43,895 bases of DNA from a virus: positions 1-43,895 of the IMG/VR virus record IMGVR_UViG_3300022680_000020. One strand, 5' to 3'. Both the position numbers and the translations under genes were made by a program. Position 1 is the first letter of the stretch; each line of letters begins with the position of its first letter. Under the pieces are notes generated by a model. That model saw nothing but the letters and a program-made list of their open reading frames with translations. It made no database searches and had not been told where the DNA came from. Shown here one piece after another: positions 9,358 through 17,308 of the stretch.

Positions 9358-9681
9358 GTGGATACGTCGGGGGGGTCCTACACGACGACCGTTTCCTCGA
9401 GCTCGAGCGGCGCGACTATTGTGCTCACCTACCATGACGACGCGTGCGACTCGACGTGCGACTCGACGTGCGACTCGACGTGCGACGGGGCGTGCGGTTA
9501 CGATGCGCTCAGCTCGACGTCCGACGCTCAGGTCACGTTCGAGGACGACGAGGCCGAGGAGCCCGAGCCCGAACCGCATCGGACCCCATATGACCGCCTC
9601 GGCTTTCGGCGGACGTCTCGACCGCTATCGCTGTACTCACCTCGGGCCCGCTCACCTCCTCCGATGCGACGCGCATCCTAG
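9358..9681 (+). CDS. Small Cys-repeat hypothetical protein
   Basis: 107 residues from GTG 9358, directly after the stub stop. It begins Ser/Thr-rich (SYTTTVSSSSSGATIVLTYH). Then come three tandem 12-bp units encoding Cys-Asp-Ser-Thr (within 9446-9486) followed by CDGACG, giving six cysteines in about 18 residues. An acidic stretch (FEDDEAEEPEPEP) and a basic tail follow. Cys clustering could bind metal. No family recognised and the coding status is uncertain. Codon use resembles the phage core more than the accessory block. Confidence 0.4.
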   Translation: MDTSGGSYTTTVSSSSSGATIVLTYHDDACDSTCDSTCDSTCDGACGYDALSSTSDAQVTFEDDEAEEPEPEPHRTPYDRLGFRRTSRPLSLYSPRARSPPPMRRAS

Positions 9682-9690
9682 TTGGTGTAC

Positions 9691-9718
9691 GGCGCCCCGG
9701 CGCGACCACCGGGGCGCC
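9691..9718 (+). terminator. Strong hairpin, terminator-like
   Basis: GGCGCCCCGG (9691-9700) pairs perfectly with CCGGGGCGCC (9709-9718) across an 8-nt loop. It is followed by a pyrimidine run CTCTCTCTCCCTC rather than a pure T run. It lies in the spacer after the 9358 frame and before the MazG-like gene, so it may end transcription from the accessory block. Confidence 0.6.
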
Positions 9719-9745
9719 CTCTCTCTCCCTCGAAGCGAGAACCCT

Positions 9746-10012
9746 ATGAACGACCGAGACGCCGACGCGAAAGAAGCGATTCCTAGGCTACTCGTCGCGA
9801 TGTTCGACAAGCTAGCAGCCAACCGACACAAGCCGCATTGGCGACGGCAGCCACCGCGCGAGCTATGGGGCGAGCTGTGCAATGAGGTGATCGAGCTCCT
9901 CGAGGAGGTCGTGCGGGACGGTACGGCCGAGGCGGTATGGGCCGAGGCGGCCGACGTCGCTAACCTCGCCATGATGGTCGCCGACGCCTACACGACTCAG
10001 GAGAAACGATAG
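9746..10012 (+). CDS. MazG-like nucleotide pyrophosphohydrolase
   Basis: 88 residues from ATG 9746. The helical core has the all-alpha NTP-pyrophosphatase signature: acidic ELCNEVIELLEE (E47 and E50) and EAADVANLAMMVAD (E67 and D70) form the ExxE...ExxD magnesium site. Short phage proteins of this kind hydrolyse (d)NTPs or alarmones and are thought to tune host nucleotide pools during infection. It is isolated between a hairpin and a promoter-like spacer, away from the replication genes. Its length is typical of minimal phage MazG-like proteins. Confidence 0.75.
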   Translation: MNDRDADAKEAIPRLLVAMFDKLAANRHKPHWRRQPPRELWGELCNEVIELLEEVVRDGTAEAVWAEAADVANLAMMVADAYTTQEKR

Positions 10013-10013
10013 C

Positions 10014-10089
10014 TTGACGCGACCCCTTAGTCGTGTGACAAATCAAGCACCTAGCCAATGCGCTACTAGCCGTAGTCACAGGGTATGGA
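10014..10089 (+). promoter_or_regulatory. Promoter-like spacer with CTAC-N5-GTAG operator before the head operon
   Basis: TTGACG (10014-10019) is followed 18 bp later by ACAAAT (10038-10043), a weak promoter match. Downstream is the palindrome CTACTAGCCGTAG (10063-10075). The following bases GTAGTCACAGGGTATGGA (10072-10089) match those after the terminase operator (1085-1102) with two differences, so the two sites share more than the palindrome. Confidence 0.5.
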
Positions 10090-11286
10090 ATGCTTCTCTC
10101 GGTCGACTCGAACGCCATGCGCTATGACGCCGCGACGTACAGCCGACCCGTCGAGACGCCGAACGGCTACCTACGCTGCGACGCCGTGATCACTCGGTGC
10201 GGAGTGTTTCCCTACCGATGCGCCGACGGGAGCGTGCGGCGCGAGCTCAGGCTTCCCGAGGAAGTGTTTCGCGAGGACTCGCTCGCGACCTTCGCGGACA
10301 TCCCGATCACCGACGGCCACCCTCCGACGGGCCTCGTCGACGCGAAGAACACGCGCCGTTTTTCCGCTGGTTTCGTCCGCTCGGTTTGCCGAGACGACGC
10401 TCGCCTTGCGGCCAACCTCCTCATGACTGACGCCGAGGTGATAGCGGCGGCGAAGCGAGGCAAGCGCGCCCTCTCGTGTGGCTACCGCTGTGACCTCGAG
10501 TGGACGCCAGGCGTGACTCGTGGAATCGAGGGCGTCGAGGACGGCCTAGAGTACGACGCAATTCAACGAAACATTCGCGGTAACCACGTCGCCATTGTCG
10601 ACGCTGGCCGAGCTGGCGCCGAGGCAACCCTTCGCCTCGACGGCGCCGACGCGGCTTCTGTAGCGCTGCTACCTCAACCGAAAGGACAACCCAGAATGAA
10701 GGTTCGCATCGACGGCGTCGACTACGAAATCGACGATACTCCCGCTCAGGCAGTCCGCAAGGTTGTCGTCCGCCTCGACGAGGTCGAGGCCGAGCTCGCC
10801 ACGGCGAAAAAGGCTCAGGCCGAACAGCAAGCCAGGGCCGACGCCGCCGAGGAGGGCCTCGAGGCCGAGAAGAAATTGCGCACCGACGCGACGAGCGACG
10901 ACAAGGTGCGCGAGCTCGTCCGCTCTCGCGTGGCCCTCGAGACGAAGGCCGCGAAGGTCCTCGGGGACGAGGCTCGCCTCGACGAAATGAGCGACGACGA
11001 CCTCCGACGCGCCGTCATTCTCAAGGTCTCCCCTGGCGCTGAGAAGCGTCTCGAGGGAGCCGAGGCCGCCTACGTCGAGGCTCGCTACGACGCCGCTCTC
11101 GAGGCGTTCGAGGCGGGCTCGGCCGGTGACAAGGACGACAAGCCAAAGCCGAGCGAGCGCGTGCGGGCGAAGGCCGCCACCGTCTCGACGCAACGCCTCG
11201 ACGCGAGGAGTGCGCGCGAGAAGATGCTCGAAGAAAACTACAAGCTCGGGCGTGAGCCCGTCCGACCGACGCCCATACCGTCCTGA
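10090..11286 (+). CDS. Head maturation protease with C-terminal scaffold (DUF2213)
   Basis: 398 residues from ATG 10090. Residues about 20-175 match DUF2213: RCGVFPYRCADGSVRRELR, LATFADIPITDGHPP (H77) and ALSCGYRCDLE (S129), giving a plausible His/Ser prohead protease site. From about residue 200 the chain becomes a charged coiled coil (LDEVEAELATAKKAQAEQQARADAAEEGLEAEKKLR) as in scaffold proteins. An internal ATG at 10696 (residue 203) preceded by AAAGGA could start a free scaffold in the same frame. It lies directly before cement and capsid genes, as expected. Confidence 0.85.
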   Translation: MLLSVDSNAMRYDAATYSRPVETPNGYLRCDAVITRCGVFPYRCADGSVRRELRLPEEVFREDSLATFADIPITDGHPPTGLVDAKNTRRFSAGFVRSVCRDDARLAANLLMTDAEVIAAAKRGKRALSCGYRCDLEWTPGVTRGIEGVEDGLEYDAIQRNIRGNHVAIVDAGRAGAEATLRLDGADAASVALLPQPKGQPRMKVRIDGVDYEIDDTPAQAVRKVVVRLDEVEAELATAKKAQAEQQARADAAEEGLEAEKKLRTDATSDDKVRELVRSRVALETKAAKVLGDEARLDEMSDDDLRRAVILKVSPGAEKRLEGAEAAYVEARYDAALEAFEAGSAGDKDDKPKPSERVRAKAATVSTQRLDARSAREKMLEENYKLGREPVRPTPIPS

Positions 11287-11345
11287 GACGCGCGAGCGAC
11301 AGGGCGCAGAAGCGATAGGCAACACTCTCAACGGAGATACACGAC

Positions 11346-11837
11346 ATGAGTCAGACCAACTACGCCGTCGACCCAGCGCTTGCCTATCGCGGGCTATTGG
11401 GCGATCCGAACAAGGATGCAGTGATTTCGCCCTTCGCCAACGGCTCGGGCGCAGACGTCGGATTTGGTATCATGGTTCGCCGCGACGCGACGAACCTTGA
11501 AGACCAGTTCGACAATTTCTCGGCGACCGGCCAGACGCCCCTCGGTATCCTCGTCCATACGCACGCAACGCAGAGTCGTGCGCTGGCAGGGAGCGACGGC
11601 CTCGAGGCCCTCGAAGAAGCCTCGGTTCTGAGCAAGGGTCGGATCTGGGTCGCCGTCGAGGAGGCGATCACCGTGGGCGACGACGTCTACTTTCGCCATA
11701 CGGCCGGCACCGGGACCGAGATCGGTGCTTTCCGCAACGACGCCGACACGGCATCCTGCGACCAGATCACAAACGCACGCTGGCTCCAGGGGAGCACGGG
11801 CGCTGGCGTCGCCCTGCTAGAGATCAACATTCCCTAG
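11346..11837 (+). CDS. Structural cement / capsid decoration protein (Gp24/DUF2190-like)
   Basis: 163 residues from ATG 11346 with ACGGAGATAC upstream. The order of a low-complexity N-terminus, DVGFGIMVRRD, a GILVHTHATQSR segment, KGRIWVAVEEAITVGDDVYFRHT and a C-terminal ARWLQGSTGAGVALLEINIP matches phage structural cement proteins. These form beta-barrel trimers on the capsid between the scaffold and major capsid genes. Expected role: stabilising the expanded head. Confidence 0.7.
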   Translation: MSQTNYAVDPALAYRGLLGDPNKDAVISPFANGSGADVGFGIMVRRDATNLEDQFDNFSATGQTPLGILVHTHATQSRALAGSDGLEALEEASVLSKGRIWVAVEEAITVGDDVYFRHTAGTGTEIGAFRNDADTASCDQITNARWLQGSTGAGVALLEINIP

Positions 11838-11892
11838 CGCGCACGCCTGAACCTCGACCCGAGCACGACAGCAACGAAAGGGAGCCGCAGCC

Positions 11893-12801
11893 ATGGTAGA
11901 ACACCTCAGACTTGACGCCGCCGAGGGCGCATTCTTCGATCGACAGCTAGAGTTCATCTACTCTCGAACGTACGACATCAAGTACGCCGAATTGAAGGCG
12001 CGCCGCTACATTCCCGTCTCGGGACAGGCGAACGCGGGCGCAACGACGGTGACGTACCAGCAATTCAACGAAGTCGGTCGTGCGCGCATCGGCTCCGACA
12101 AGAGCACCAGGCCACCTCGCGTCGACATCAACGGCGTTGAGTTCTCTCGCCCCGTGCGCCCCGTCGAGGCCAGCTACGGCTACACGGTGAAAGAGATCAA
12201 GTCCGCTCAGATGGCAGGAATGGACTTGAATCCTCGCCGTGCGTCGGCCTGTCGCCGAGCAATCGAGAGAGAGCTCGACGAGATTGCTACGTTCGGCGCG
12301 CCTATCCATGGCATCGTCTCGGGCGCCGTCAACGAACCGGCCTCGACCATCGACGCCAGCGGTGGCTCGTGGGTTGCGCCAGCGGCGCCGGACACCATCA
12401 TTGCCGAGGTCTCGGCAATGTGGCAGGGAATCATCGACGATACCCTCGAGGTCGAGACGGCCGACACGTTGCTCATGCCAGGGCGCGAGTGGGCTCACAT
12501 TGCCACGACGCCGAGGAGCACGACGAGCGACACGACAATCCTGTCGTTCATTCGCAACTCATTCCCGGACCTCACGACGATCGAGCCGTGGTATCGCCTC
12601 ACGGCGGCCGGCGCTGGCGGCGTGCGTCGCGCCATGATGTATCACCGTTCTCAAGACGTCTTACAGCAGGAGATTGTCAACGACTTCGAGCAACTGCCGG
12701 TTCAGCCCGAGGGCCTGCAATACCTTGTCTATTGCATGGCTGAGACGGCCGGCGTCGCCGTCTATTACCCTCTGGCTATGCGGTACTTGGACGGGATTTA
12801 G
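11893..12801 (+). CDS. Major capsid protein (DUF2184 family)
   Basis: 302 residues from ATG 11893, with a clear AAGGGAG SD. The sequence carries DUF2184 hallmarks: YDIKYAELKARRYIPVSGQANAGATTVTYQQFNEVGRARI, VRPVEASYGYTVKEIKSAQMAGMDLNPRRASACRRAIERELDEIA and a C-terminal DVLQQEIVNDFEQLPVQPEGLQYLVYCMAETAGVAVYYPLAMRYLDGI. This is an HK97-fold subunit that forms the icosahedral shell. Its position after protease/scaffold and cement genes is canonical. Confidence 0.9.
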   Translation: MVEHLRLDAAEGAFFDRQLEFIYSRTYDIKYAELKARRYIPVSGQANAGATTVTYQQFNEVGRARIGSDKSTRPPRVDINGVEFSRPVRPVEASYGYTVKEIKSAQMAGMDLNPRRASACRRAIERELDEIATFGAPIHGIVSGAVNEPASTIDASGGSWVAPAAPDTIIAEVSAMWQGIIDDTLEVETADTLLMPGREWAHIATTPRSTTSDTTILSFIRNSFPDLTTIEPWYRLTAAGAGGVRRAMMYHRSQDVLQQEIVNDFEQLPVQPEGLQYLVYCMAETAGVAVYYPLAMRYLDGI

Positions 12802-12803
12802 CT

Positions 12804-13367
12804 ATGCAGGTACGCGTCGATAGTACCCGCTCGGGAAAGCTCCGACTCAGGGGCGGCGTTACTCTCGAAAAGGGAGTCAACAACGTCGACCCCGAGGCGT
12901 GGGACAAATCGAAGGAGTGCCCGATCACGCGTCACTTTCTCAAGCTCGGAGTCATCGCGGTCGTGGCGAACCCGGTTGCTCGCAAGCCCTCGGCGACGAA
13001 GGCGAGCGACGCCCCTATAAAACCGATGCCTGTCGAGGGGGCGAAACCGGGCGCGCCGCATAACGATGCGACTTCCGATATTAGTGGCTTATCGGAAGTA
13101 ACACCGTCGCCCTATGCGACGACGGCAGAAAGGCCCTTCGCTGGGACCCCGGACGCCCCGAGGGAGGAAACAAGCTCCCCTCCCTCGGGGCCGACGGCGG
13201 CCCCGGTTGTCCTCGACCTAGCGCTCCTCTCGACGAGGGAGGCCATCGCCGCCGTCGGCGGCGTTGACGACGTATCGGTCCTCGAGAAAGCCCTCGAACA
13301 AGAGGCCAGGGGCCGCGTCGTCAAGGCGCTAAAGCTGCGCATCGCATCAATGAAGGGTGGCGATTGA
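12804..13367 (+). CDS. Head-associated hypothetical protein with disordered linker
   Basis: 187 residues from ATG 12804, 2 bp after the capsid stop. The N-terminal 55 residues form a small beta-rich unit (VRVDSTRSGKLRLRGGVTLEKGVNNV) similar in style to small phage proteins placed after the capsid gene. Residues about 60-130 are a Pro/Ser/Thr-rich linker. The C-terminus is helical (LALLSTREAIAAVGGVDDVSVLEKALEQEARGRVVKALKLRI), resembling a HeH/LEM-like repeat. The linker DNA contains two perfect hairpins, described separately. Likely head or neck accessory. Confidence 0.65.
   Translation: MQVRVDSTRSGKLRLRGGVTLEKGVNNVDPEAWDKSKECPITRHFLKLGVIAVVANPVARKPSATKASDAPIKPMPVEGAKPGAPHNDATSDISGLSEVTPSPYATTAERPFAGTPDAPREETSSPPSGPTAAPVVLDLALLSTREAIAAVGGVDDVSVLEKALEQEARGRVVKALKLRIASMKGGD
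13071..13099. other. Perfect inverted repeat inside a coding linker (hairpin 1)
   Basis: ACTTCCGATA (13071-13080) pairs with TATCGGAAGT (13090-13099) over a 9-nt loop. The stem is unusually AT-rich for this genome. It lies in the part of the 12804 gene encoding a low-complexity linker, shortly downstream of the major capsid gene. Confidence 0.8.
13156..13190. other. Perfect 12-bp hairpin inside a coding linker (hairpin 2)
   Basis: CCCCGAGGGAGG (13156-13167) pairs fully with CCTCCCTCGGGG (13179-13190) over an 11-nt loop. There is no T run, so it is not a textbook terminator. As RNA it would be very stable and could slow transcription or protect the upstream capsid message. Confidence 0.8.
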
Positions 13368-13746
13368 GGTGACTGTCACGGCCGACACCGTGCGCGAGAC
13401 GTTCCCGGAGTTCGACGGTTGTTCAGACACGGCCGTCGAACGCTGGCTCGCACACGCCGCTCGGCGCGTTAACGAAACGCAATGGGCCGGTATGTACGAC
13501 GACGGCGTTCTCTGGCTCACGGCGCACCTACTGAAAATCAACGCCAACCTCAGCGTCGGTTTGCAGGCAGGGACGGGGGCGGTTAAGTCTCAACGCGTGG
13601 GCGACCTCTCGGTGACGTTCGAGGTCCCTCAGCGCATGTCGCAATCGTTCCTCGCCTCGACCACGTACGGTCAGTATTTTCTCGACATGCAGGCGAACGT
13701 GTTCCCGACTCGCGTGCTAGGGTCGTGCTCGACCGGGTGCGCCTAA
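13357..13746 (+). CDS. Head-tail connector (DUF4054-like)
   Basis: 129 residues from GTG 13357. GTG 13369, with AAGGG 11 bp upstream, is an alternative start giving MTVTADTVRETFPEF. The helical pattern TVRETFPEFDGCSDTAVERWLAHAARRVNETQWAGMYDDGVLWLTAHLL is typical of DUF4054/gp6-like adaptors, which bind below the portal and build the neck. The C-terminal FLASTTYGQYFLDMQ also fits. It is the first of three neck genes coupled by overlaps. Confidence 0.75.
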   Translation: MAIEVTVTADTVRETFPEFDGCSDTAVERWLAHAARRVNETQWAGMYDDGVLWLTAHLLKINANLSVGLQAGTGAVKSQRVGDLSVTFEVPQRMSQSFLASTTYGQYFLDMQANVFPTRVLGSCSTGCA

Positions 13747-14219
13747 TGCCATCTGGCGTTCGAGACGTCGACCGAGGCTATAAGAAGCTCGGGCGCACGC
13801 TGCGCAGCATGTCACGCAAGCCGCGCGTCGTGCGTATCGGGGTTCAAGGCGCCGAGAACAACGAACCTCGAGACGTGTTCGGGACCTCGAACATTGAGCT
13901 CGCCCTCGTCCACGAGTTCGGCTCGCGCGATGGTCGCGTGCCGCAACGCTCGTTCATTCGCTCGACCGTCGACCGAGAGCGACAGATGTTCGAGAGGCTG
14001 CTACAGCGCGCCGCGCGTATGCTCGCCGAGGGGACCGACGAGTATGTCGCCCTCGGCCAAGTGGGCGAGGTTGTGAAGTCCGAGATGGTCCGCACGATTG
14101 ACGAAACGATCGGCCTAAAGCCGCTCGCGCAAGCGACGAAGGACCGCAAGGGGAGTAGCGTCCCTCTCGACGACACGAGTCAGATGAAAAACTCGATCTC
14201 GTGGGTGCTCGAATCATGA
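13746..14219 (+). CDS. Neck/tail completion protein (HK97 gp10 / virion morphogenesis-like)
   Basis: 157 residues from ATG 13746 (TAATG overlap). The motif IELALVHEFGSRDGRVPQRSFIRSTVDRE is the signature of HK97 gp10-like and Mu gpG-like proteins, with VRIGVQGAENNE upstream. A helical C-terminus ends GLKPLAQATKDRKGSSVPLDDTSQMKNSISW, the usual end of this family. Role: joining the head and tail or completing the tail during virion assembly. Confidence 0.8.
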   Translation: MPSGVRDVDRGYKKLGRTLRSMSRKPRVVRIGVQGAENNEPRDVFGTSNIELALVHEFGSRDGRVPQRSFIRSTVDRERQMFERLLQRAARMLAEGTDEYVALGQVGEVVKSEMVRTIDETIGLKPLAQATKDRKGSSVPLDDTSQMKNSISWVLES

Positions 14220-14575
14220 TCGGCGATATCATCGACACGTTCGCAACGCCGCTGTGCGTACGCCGTGCGTCGACCGAGACGACGTATGTCGGCGGCCTCG
14301 CTCAGGTCGTGACGTCCGTCGAGGAGTTCACGATACAGTGCTCGTCGGTGCAGCCGATGGGCGCTCAAGAGAGGCTTCTCGTCCCCGAGATGATTCGCGA
14401 CCACGAGCTACTCAAGACGTACACGCGATTCGCGCTGCGCTCAGTCGACGTCGACGGCAAGGTGCGCGCCGACCGTTGTACCTACGGCTGCGACAACTAC
14501 GTCGTTCAGTCGGTCGAGGACTGGTCGGCGCATGGCGCGTTCTACAAGGTCGTCCTGCTAAAGGAGGATGACTAG
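14216..14575 (+). CDS. Neck protein, head-closure candidate
   Basis: 119 residues from ATG 14216 (ATGA overlap). The protein is beta-rich (MIGDIIDTFATPLCVRRASTETTYVGGLAQVV, RFALRSVDVDGKV, YVVQSVEDWSAHGAFYKVVLLK). The position between gp10-like and tail terminator genes, size and strand pattern suit a head-closure or stopper component. No single diagnostic motif is visible. It contains an AAGGAGG SD at its own 3' end (14561-14567) for the next gene. Confidence 0.6.
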   Translation: MIGDIIDTFATPLCVRRASTETTYVGGLAQVVTSVEEFTIQCSSVQPMGAQERLLVPEMIRDHELLKTYTRFALRSVDVDGKVRADRCTYGCDNYVVQSVEDWSAHGAFYKVVLLKEDD

Positions 14576-15522
14576 TGGCGGTCGTTGCGAACCCGGTCGA
14601 CTGGTCGGCGCTCTATCTCGCGCTGTACTCGTGGGCCTCTGGCGCCTCGGGATGGACGACGCGCTGGGCCGACCAGGATGAGGCGCGCCCAGACTACCCG
14701 TACATTCTCCTCGACGTCGTCTCAATGGTGAAAGAGGGGGGGCAGGATATCCTCTCGCGCTCGACCGACCTCACGCGTGCTCGCGATATCACCGTCGTTC
14801 CGACGGTCGAGAGCGGCGCTCTCTACCGCGTGACGATCAACGGCACGGCGTTCGAGTACGTCTCGCCGGCGCTCGCCACCGTGGGCGAGATTGTGACGGC
14901 GCTCGTGGCCGCTATCAACGCTGGCTCGGAGCCGGTGACGGCGGCGTACGCCTTCACTCCGTCGACGCTCGCCTTTCAATTCAACGTCGCCGGCGCTGGT
15001 TTCGACCAGGGCCAGCTCGGCGACACCGCGACGACCTTCACAGTCGTTGGCGACGACGAAGCGCTCAACCCCGGCACGCCGCAAGTGTTCAACGTCGAGA
15101 CGACCGACAACCTCTCGTGGGAAAACAACGACGAGGGGGCCGAGGTGGCGACGACGGTGCATGGCTCGCGCGTCGTGACGCTCAACGTGCAAGGCTTCGT
15201 CCGAAACACTCGCACCGACAACGCCGCTATCGACCCGTCGCGCAACGCCTACAACATGCTCACGAGGCTACAGTCGAGCCTCAACCTACCCTCGGTCATG
15301 ACGACGCTTGCCAGCGCTGGCATGGCCCTCGTGCAGGAGCACGACGTCGTCGACCTCTCGGAGAAGGTCGAGGATAGCATTCTTAGCCGAGCAAGCCTCG
15401 ACGTGCGTCTGCGCATCGTCTCTGAGCTCGTCGAGTATTCTGGCTTTATCGAAACCGTGGCGGGCTCAAGTGTCTTCTCGGGCTCGCGCGACTCACCTAT
15501 CTACGACTCTCTATCGGCATAG
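14575..15522 (+). CDS. Tail terminator-like protein with inserted beta domain
   Basis: 315 residues from GTG 14575, one-base overlap and a strong AAGGAGG. The outer segments (PVDWSALYLALYSWASGASG...RPDYPYILLDVV and HGSRVVTLNVQGFVRNT...NAYNMLTRLQSSLNLPSV...LDVRLRIVSEL) match phage neck terminator (LIC_12616-type) proteins, which cap the tail tube at the head end. Residues about 71-145 are an inserted domain (YRVTINGTAFEYVSP...VAAINAGSEPVTA) that also occurs in the adjacent sheath protein. Expected size without the insert is about 200-230 residues. Confidence 0.7.
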   Translation: MAVVANPVDWSALYLALYSWASGASGWTTRWADQDEARPDYPYILLDVVSMVKEGGQDILSRSTDLTRARDITVVPTVESGALYRVTINGTAFEYVSPALATVGEIVTALVAAINAGSEPVTAAYAFTPSTLAFQFNVAGAGFDQGQLGDTATTFTVVGDDEALNPGTPQVFNVETTDNLSWENNDEGAEVATTVHGSRVVTLNVQGFVRNTRTDNAAIDPSRNAYNMLTRLQSSLNLPSVMTTLASAGMALVQEHDVVDLSEKVEDSILSRASLDVRLRIVSELVEYSGFIETVAGSSVFSGSRDSPIYDSLSA

Positions 15523-15537
15523 GAGCGGAGAGACACC

Positions 15538-16842
15538 ATGGCCAATCCTGACAACATCGTAGCCGTTAACATCACCATACAGGACGCGGCCGTTTCTCAG
15601 GCCGGTTTCGGGACGCCGCTTGTCATGACTCACGAGAGCCCCTACGGGCCAGAGCTCGTGAGGTCGTACGCGAACACGGCGGCGATGGTCTCTGATGGCT
15701 TCGCAGCGGACGGCGCCGCGGTGGCTTGCGTGGGCGCCATTCTGTCGCAGAACCCGAAGGTTCCGACCGTCAAGGTGGGCCGACGCGAGAGCACGCCCTC
15801 GGCGATGACTCGGATCATGACTGTCGCGACCGCGGTCGACGATACCGACTACACGGTGACGATCAACGGTACCGCGTTCACGGTCGACTCGGGCTCCTCG
15901 GCGACGGCGACGACGATCGGGACGGCGCTTGCGGCTGCTATCAACGCGGGCTCCGAGCCAGTGAGTGCGACCGACAACGCCGATGGAACCTTCGATCTCG
16001 TGGCCGATACGGCGGGCGTCGAGTTCGGCCTCAGCCACACCGTCGGCCTGATAACTCAGGACGACACGACGACCGACGCCGGAATCGCCTCCGACTACGC
16101 TGCGATCAAGGTCGAGGACGGCGACTTTTACGGCGTGCTCATGACGTCGGGATCGACCCTCGAGGCCGTGGCGCTCGCCGCCGCCGTCGAGGCCGACCGT
16201 CGGATCCTCGGCGTATCGTGCGCCGACTCCGACGTCCTCGCCGACACGGCCGGCAACCTGTTCGAGACCCTCGAGACGGCCGGTTACAATCGGACGTTTG
16301 CCATTTTCAGCCAGGACAATTTCGACTTTGCGGCCGCCGCATGGATGGGCGTCCAGCTCCCGAAGGGCCCGGGCTCCTCGACGTGGGCGTTCAAAACGCT
16401 GGCCGGTGTCGCCGTCGATGCTCTGACCGACACGCAAATCTCGAACATCGAGAGCAACGACGGAAACCACTACACGGCGACGAAGGGCCTCTCCATGGCG
16501 CTACAAGGCACCATGGCCTCGGGGCGATTCATCGACGTGCAACGCGGCATCGACTGGCTCACGGTGCGAATGCAGGAACGCATCCTGCAACTGCTGAGCA
16601 ACTCCGAGAAGATCGCCTATACGCAGTCTGGCATCTCGGCTCTGGAAAACGAGGTGCGGGCGCAGCTACAAGAGGCGGTCAGTAACTCCGTCGTCACCGA
16701 TGACTACACGGTGACGCCGCCCTTGATCGGGAACGTCTCGAGCACCGACAAGGCCAACCGCGTGCTCGGCGACCTCGACTTTTCGGCGACGTTGCAGGGT
16801 GCAATCCATCAAGTCACGATCAACGGCTCAGTGAGCGTCTAA
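15538..16842 (+). CDS. Contractile tail sheath protein (DUF3383-like)
   Basis: 434 residues from ATG 15538 with GGAGCGGAGAG upstream. The N-terminal VAVNITIQDAAVSQAGFGTPLVM and the C-terminal part with GIDWLTVRMQERILQLLSNSEKIAYTQSGI, VTPPLIGNVSSTDKANRVLGDLDFSATLQGAIHQVTINGSVSV match DUF3383-type myophage sheaths. An extra domain (about 97-165, DYTVTINGTAFTV...AAAINAGSEPVSATDNADG) is shared with the preceding gene. The sheath surrounds the tube and contracts on infection. Its presence, with the tube and wedge genes, defines this as a myovirus. Confidence 0.88.
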   Translation: MANPDNIVAVNITIQDAAVSQAGFGTPLVMTHESPYGPELVRSYANTAAMVSDGFAADGAAVACVGAILSQNPKVPTVKVGRRESTPSAMTRIMTVATAVDDTDYTVTINGTAFTVDSGSSATATTIGTALAAAINAGSEPVSATDNADGTFDLVADTAGVEFGLSHTVGLITQDDTTTDAGIASDYAAIKVEDGDFYGVLMTSGSTLEAVALAAAVEADRRILGVSCADSDVLADTAGNLFETLETAGYNRTFAIFSQDNFDFAAAAWMGVQLPKGPGSSTWAFKTLAGVAVDALTDTQISNIESNDGNHYTATKGLSMALQGTMASGRFIDVQRGIDWLTVRMQERILQLLSNSEKIAYTQSGISALENEVRAQLQEAVSNSVVTDDYTVTPPLIGNVSSTDKANRVLGDLDFSATLQGAIHQVTINGSVSV

Positions 16843-16855
16843 GGGGGACCCTGAT

Positions 16856-17284
16856 ATGAGCGTACGCAACTACGACCCGGCAAACGTCTCCATGTTTTTC
16901 GGGCCCATCGAGGTTAACGGCTTCGCTCAGGACGCCGCAATCTCCGTCGAGCACGACGAAGACGACTGGAGTCTCGTCGTCGGAGTCGACGGCGAAGGCA
17001 CTCGGAGTAAGACGAGCAACGCGAGCGGGACGATCACCGTCTCGCTCATGCAATCGTCGCCGGCCAACGACCTCCTCTCGGCGCACCGAACGCTCGACAA
17101 GAACACGCCGGGCGGAATCGGGGGCGTCCCGCTGCTGATCAAGGACAATTCAGGGACTTCGATCTACGCCGCCGAGACGGCCTGGATTCAGAAGGCTCCG
17201 ACGGCCGAGCTCAACCGCGAAGCGTCAACGCGCGAGTGGGTTTTCCGCACCGACGTCCTAGTCGCCCACCACGGCAGCAACTAG
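16856..17284 (+). CDS. Tail tube protein (DUF3277)
   Basis: 142 residues from ATG 16856 with GGGGGACC upstream. NYDPANVSMFFGPIEVNGFAQDAAISVEHDEDDW, then TRSKTSNASGTITVSLMQSSPANDLLSAH, is the characteristic pattern of DUF3277 tube subunits, with a C-terminal AAETAWIQKAPTAELNREASTREWVFRT. It forms stacked hexamer rings inside the sheath. The order sheath-tube-chaperone-tape measure is canonical. Confidence 0.85.
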   Translation: MSVRNYDPANVSMFFGPIEVNGFAQDAAISVEHDEDDWSLVVGVDGEGTRSKTSNASGTITVSLMQSSPANDLLSAHRTLDKNTPGGIGGVPLLIKDNSGTSIYAAETAWIQKAPTAELNREASTREWVFRTDVLVAHHGSN

Positions 17285-17308
17285 CGCTTGCGTCTCCCTC
17301 CTCCCTGC

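Noticed and set aside
9338-10012. Long 224-residue version of the MazG-like frame
   Set aside because: The first 136 codons are Arg/Thr-rich, cross the 9691-9718 hairpin, and run against the 9358 frame; MazG-like homology starts only after ATG 9746.
15511-16470. 319-residue open frame on the - strand inside the sheath gene
   Set aside because: It mirrors the GC-rich codon pattern of the sheath gene, is Arg/His-rich with no recognisable motif, and lies opposite a clear family member.
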